A stretch of DNA of 51,043 nt, taken from CAMDBL01 sp964498125. GTDB lineage: Bacteria; Pseudomonadota; Alphaproteobacteria; Rhizobiales; Hyphomicrobiaceae. Below the pieces are notes generated by a model. The model saw nothing but the letters and a program-made list of their open reading frames with translations. It did no database searches and was not told the origin of the DNA. Positions 49,694 through 51,043 of the stretch are shown piece by piece; the first letter of the stretch is position 1; the number at the start of each line of letters is the position of its first letter. The stretch lies in NCBI GenBank assembly GCA_964498125.1, contig CAZCGE010000132.1:1-51043 (forward strand), written 5' to 3'. The position numbers and the translations under genes were made by a program.

Positions 49694-50812
49694 CTACTTG
49701 AAAAACTCCAACCACTCGTCGCGCAACTTGTCGAACTGCTTGGCGGAGGCGACCCAATCCTTCAGGCCGAGGATCTTGGTCTTTTGCAGATCGAGGACGT
49801 AGGGTTTGACGTGATCGGGGACGACGTAGCCACTGCGGAAGGTATACAGCGACTCGCCACCGACCAGGGCGTCGGCGCCCTCTTTCCTGAGCATGAACTC
49901 GAGCAGCAGCTTGCCGGCGTTGGGGTGGGGTGCGCCCTTGAGCACGCCAGCCTGATTGCCGAGCATGACCTGGCCTTCCTTGTAGGAGCCGATCTTGATG
50001 ATGTCCGCCAGCTTGGCCTCGCGCTCGACGTTCTGCTGCACGCGGCCGGCGGTGATCCACATGTCGAACGGGCGCTCGCAGTTGATGACCAGCTGGATCT
50101 TGGCCTCCGACCGGAACTCGACGATGGGCTCGGTCGCCTTCAGCTTGCCCCAGAACGCCTTGGTGTCGGTGACGACGCCGTTCTCGACCAGGGACGCGAA
50201 CGTGTTGGTATAGGTGACGCTCTTGCTGAGGTCGGAGGCAATGGTCTTGCCCTTGAGCACCACGGGATCGAAGACGTCGGCATAGGAGGTGACCGTGATA
50301 TCCTTCATGCCGGGGCAGGACGTGTTCCAGATCGGCCGGAACGTATAGGCGAACGGCACCACGACATAGGGATAGTTGAAGTACTGGCCGGCCTTCTTGG
50401 TCAGCTCCACGTGGTGCGGCCACTGCGCGCTGTCGAGGGCCAGGAAGGCGCCACGCTTGGCGGCCTCATCGAAGAAGCCGGCGGCATTGACGATCAGGAT
50501 GTCGACCGTGAACTTGTTGGCCTGAATCTCCTGGCGCACTTGGGCAACTGTTTGTCCCGAGCCCTTGCGCAGGTTGTTCAGCTTGAAATTGGGGCCGAGC
50601 TTGTAGAACTCGATGAAGCCCTTGGACAGAAGGCCAAAGGAGTGATCGCCAAGGATCGGATGCAGCACCGAGACTTCGCCCTCGGCCTTGGCCGCGGCAA
50701 TCAGTTTTTCTTCCTGAGGGGTATAGGTTTGCGCTGTCGATAGTCCCGTACCGACGAGCAGCGCCGCGATGGCGGCCATGCCGCGCGTCGACGCAATTGC
50801 CCAACCCTTCAT
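49694..50812 (-). CDS. Periplasmic substrate-binding protein (iron/polyamine type)
   Basis: This 372-residue exported binding protein has signal peptide MKGWAIASTRGMAAIAALLVGTGLSTAQ, then EEKLIAAAKAEGEVSVLHPILGDHSFGLLSKGFIEFY and NTSCPGMKDITVTSYADVFDPVVLKGKTIASDL. It resembles Fe(III)/putrescine-type SBP_bac_6/8 receptors. No transporter permease adjoins it in the window; the neighbour beyond may supply one. The ligand is unknown. Confidence 0.82.
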   Translation of the reverse strand: MKGWAIASTRGMAAIAALLVGTGLSTAQTYTPQEEKLIAAAKAEGEVSVLHPILGDHSFGLLSKGFIEFYKLGPNFKLNNLRKGSGQTVAQVRQEIQANKFTVDILIVNAAGFFDEAAKRGAFLALDSAQWPHHVELTKKAGQYFNYPYVVVPFAYTFRPIWNTSCPGMKDITVTSYADVFDPVVLKGKTIASDLSKSVTYTNTFASLVENGVVTDTKAFWGKLKATEPIVEFRSEAKIQLVINCERPFDMWITAGRVQQNVEREAKLADIIKIGSYKEGQVMLGNQAGVLKGAPHPNAGKLLLEFMLRKEGADALVGGESLYTFRSGYVVPDHVKPYVLDLQKTKILGLKDWVASAKQFDKLRDEWLEFFK

Positions 50813-50910
50813 GGCGACCCTCCCGTGTCCCGGCACCATGTGGCGCGGTGCCTGTTCAAGCCTCCCATCATCGCCATGGGCTGTCAATCAAGCCTCGCAT
50901 GGCGGTAACG

Positions 50911-51043
50911 TCAAAAGGTTTGTGTCAGCAGGAAGGGAGTGCTGACGCCTTGGTTTTTGTTTTCGTGGGAGAAGACGGCGAACAGGATGCGGTCCATGCT
51001 GGTGCGATCCTGGAAGACGCCCATGGGCCTCGTCCTGCGGCGC
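50911..51043 (-). CDS. 3' end of an unidentified gene (partial)
   Basis: A minus-strand frame enters from the right edge and stops at 50911-50913, reading MGVFQDRTSMDRILFAVFSH near its end and finishing LLTQTF. The ending in Phe with alternating hydrophobic residues loosely recalls outer-membrane beta-barrel C-termini, but I cannot name a family. The gene continues outside the window. Confidence 0.4.
   Translation of the reverse strand, partial: RRRTRPMGVFQDRTSMDRILFAVFSHENKNQGVSTPFLLTQTF

Noticed and set aside
1..51043. A prophage or integrative island
   Set aside because: No integrase, phage structural gene, tRNA attachment site or transposase is visible; gene content is mostly chromosomal.

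Overview
The window is a G+C-rich (about two-thirds by eye) chromosomal segment from an alphaproteobacterium, most likely of the Hyphomicrobiales/Rhizobiales-like group. The evidence is gene content and order: a lipid A block (Kdo transferase, lpxK, a DUF2093 gene, xseA), a purD neighbourhood, rplM-rpsI-argC (short type 2 argC), ugpBAEC, a dpp-type operon, DUF849/BKACE and DUF1640 genes. Several families of short palindromic intergenic repeats of the kind seen in rhizobial relatives also point this way. I cannot fix the genus. No tRNA, rRNA, CRISPR, transposase or integrase is visible.

Layout. 1-3.5 kb: two alpha/beta hydrolases and a GT4 glycosyltransferase. 3.6-9.5 kb: envelope genes, namely a CX5R phosphatase, a gene fusing a DUF374 (LpxJ-like acyltransferase) domain to the Kdo transferase WaaA, lpxK, DUF2093 and xseA. 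9.6-14.5 kb: a DUF1640 coiled-coil membrane protein, purD, a secreted dienelactone-hydrolase-like protein, a fluoroacetate-dehalogenase-like enzyme and a patatin. 14.6-20.9 kb: housekeeping genes (SGNH esterase, tadA, an RsuA-family pseudouridine synthase, rsmD, a DMT transporter, argC, rpsI, rplM, a hotdog thioesterase). 21-25.1 kb: a small secreted protein, an ECHDC3-like crotonase, a VOC protein, a ParE-type toxin-antitoxin (TA) pair, a CoA-binding protein and a ModA-like binding protein. 25.2-30.3 kb: ugpBAEC for glycerol-3-phosphate uptake, split between ugpB and ugpA by an oppositely transcribed TA pair with its own twin operator. 30.4-36.1 kb: a dpp-like operon in the order A-B-C-F-D. 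36.3-40.9 kb: an Asp/Glu racemase-family protein lacking one catalytic Cys, a zeta-class GST, a CBS protein, a second (orphan) peptide-binding protein and a cupin. 41.3-44.7 kb: a sigma-54 response regulator and an L,D-transpeptidase. 44.8-45.5 kb: a PIN/Phd TA pair bracketed by near-identical 82-83 bp repeats. 45.6-51 kb: BKACE, glpD, an LLM flavin oxidoreductase, an iron/polyamine-type binding protein and the 3' end of an unidentified gene.

How it works together. Two themes dominate. One is envelope building: lipid A acylation, phosphorylation and Kdo addition, a core-type glycosyltransferase and peptidoglycan cross-linking. The other is scavenging small organics: UgpBAEC with GlpD for glycerol-3-phosphate, peptide transporters and scattered binding proteins, and many hydrolases. 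Between the genes lie at least fourteen copies of short inverted-repeat elements in several families. Some supply stop codons of both flanking convergent genes, some lie in translation initiation regions, one encodes the tail of a protein, and two bracket a TA module.

The most unusual items are the acyltransferase-WaaA fusion, the TA insertion inside ugp with its twin operator, the repeat-bracketed PIN TA module, and the repeats that supply stop codons.
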